From: Cyclobacteriaceae bacterium
GTDB taxonomy: Bacteria > Bacteroidota > Bacteroidia > Cytophagales > Cyclobacteriaceae
Assembly: GCA_029882675.1 (NCBI GenBank)
Contig: JAOUKJ010000055.1
Coordinates: forward strand, 1-13,206
DNA length: 13,206 nt
Direction: 5' to 3'
Below the pieces are notes generated by a model. That model saw only the letters and a program-made list of their open reading frames with translations. It was not told where the DNA came from and did not search any database. Shown piece after piece: positions 13,104 to 13,206 of this stretch (position 1 is the first letter of the stretch; each line of letters opens with the position of its first letter). A program made the translations under genes and the position numbers.

Positions 13104-13206
13104 GGCAAAGTCCGTAGTTTTGAACGGATAGTTTTTTTAATTTATCGTGGATTTTCGAAATACTTTTCAGGTTGCACGGACTACAGTTCCCGCACTTCAA
13201 ACTCCC

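Larger units (their letters stand above)
12688..13206. other. Hairpin-rich noncoding repeat array
   Basis: No gene is seen. The stretch holds hairpin CCCCGA-TTGTG-TCGGGG (12693-12709) and several degenerate copies of the terminal block of the 206-bp repeat: AGGTTGCACAGGC near 12893, ACCTTTGAAAACCTAC near 12978, and CAGGTTGCACGGACTACAG near 13168. It appears to be repeated, partly decayed insertions of one dispersed repeat family. Confidence 0.55.

Overview
The window looks like a Bacteroidota chromosome segment, probably Cytophagia-like. The basis is the Bacteroidota-style RHS core, an outer-membrane barrel ending in Phe, the two-domain activase (DUF2229) proteins and the A-rich start regions. 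Genus cannot be decided from the sequence.

Bases 1-8309 are ordinary dense coding sequence. On the plus strand is the 3' end of one gene, possibly a zinc-dependent metalloprotease. Converging on it is a four-gene minus-strand operon. In transcription order this holds a 566-aa and an 1148-aa protein that together cover the domains of the large ATP-dependent acyl-CoA dehydratase/benzoyl-CoA reductase activator family. These are followed by a START-like lipid-binding protein with a signal peptide and a VTT (SNARE-associated, YqaA-type) membrane protein. Upstream of the operon, two copies of an ATGA-N6-TCAT dyad 22 bp apart resemble Crp/Fnr-type operators. That would suit oxygen-sensitive enzymology. 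Behind it lies a separate minus-strand gene for an outer-membrane beta-barrel with an N-terminal SH3-like region.

Bases 8310-13206 are a mobile-element graveyard with almost no intact housekeeping gene. They contain: a 198-bp element with terminal inverted repeats and an RNA-like three-way fold; two 97%-identical 206-bp direct repeats 3.56 kb apart; a DUF559 endonuclease remnant; the C-terminus of a VirE/VapE-like replication protein; a small HTH protein; an IS3-type transposase tail; and a 163-bp IS630/Tc1-like MITE. The MITE interrupts a duplicated coding tail, and removing it with one copy of its TA target restores a reading frame. Three of the coding remnants end in an SSB-like acidic -PF tail.

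Inside this region is an RHS polymorphic-toxin cassette, a 5'-truncated RHS core plus an unrecognised basic C-terminal domain. It overlaps by 4 nt a four-helix membrane protein that is the likely immunity protein. The last 500 bases are hairpin-rich noncoding repeats related to the ends of the 206-bp repeats.
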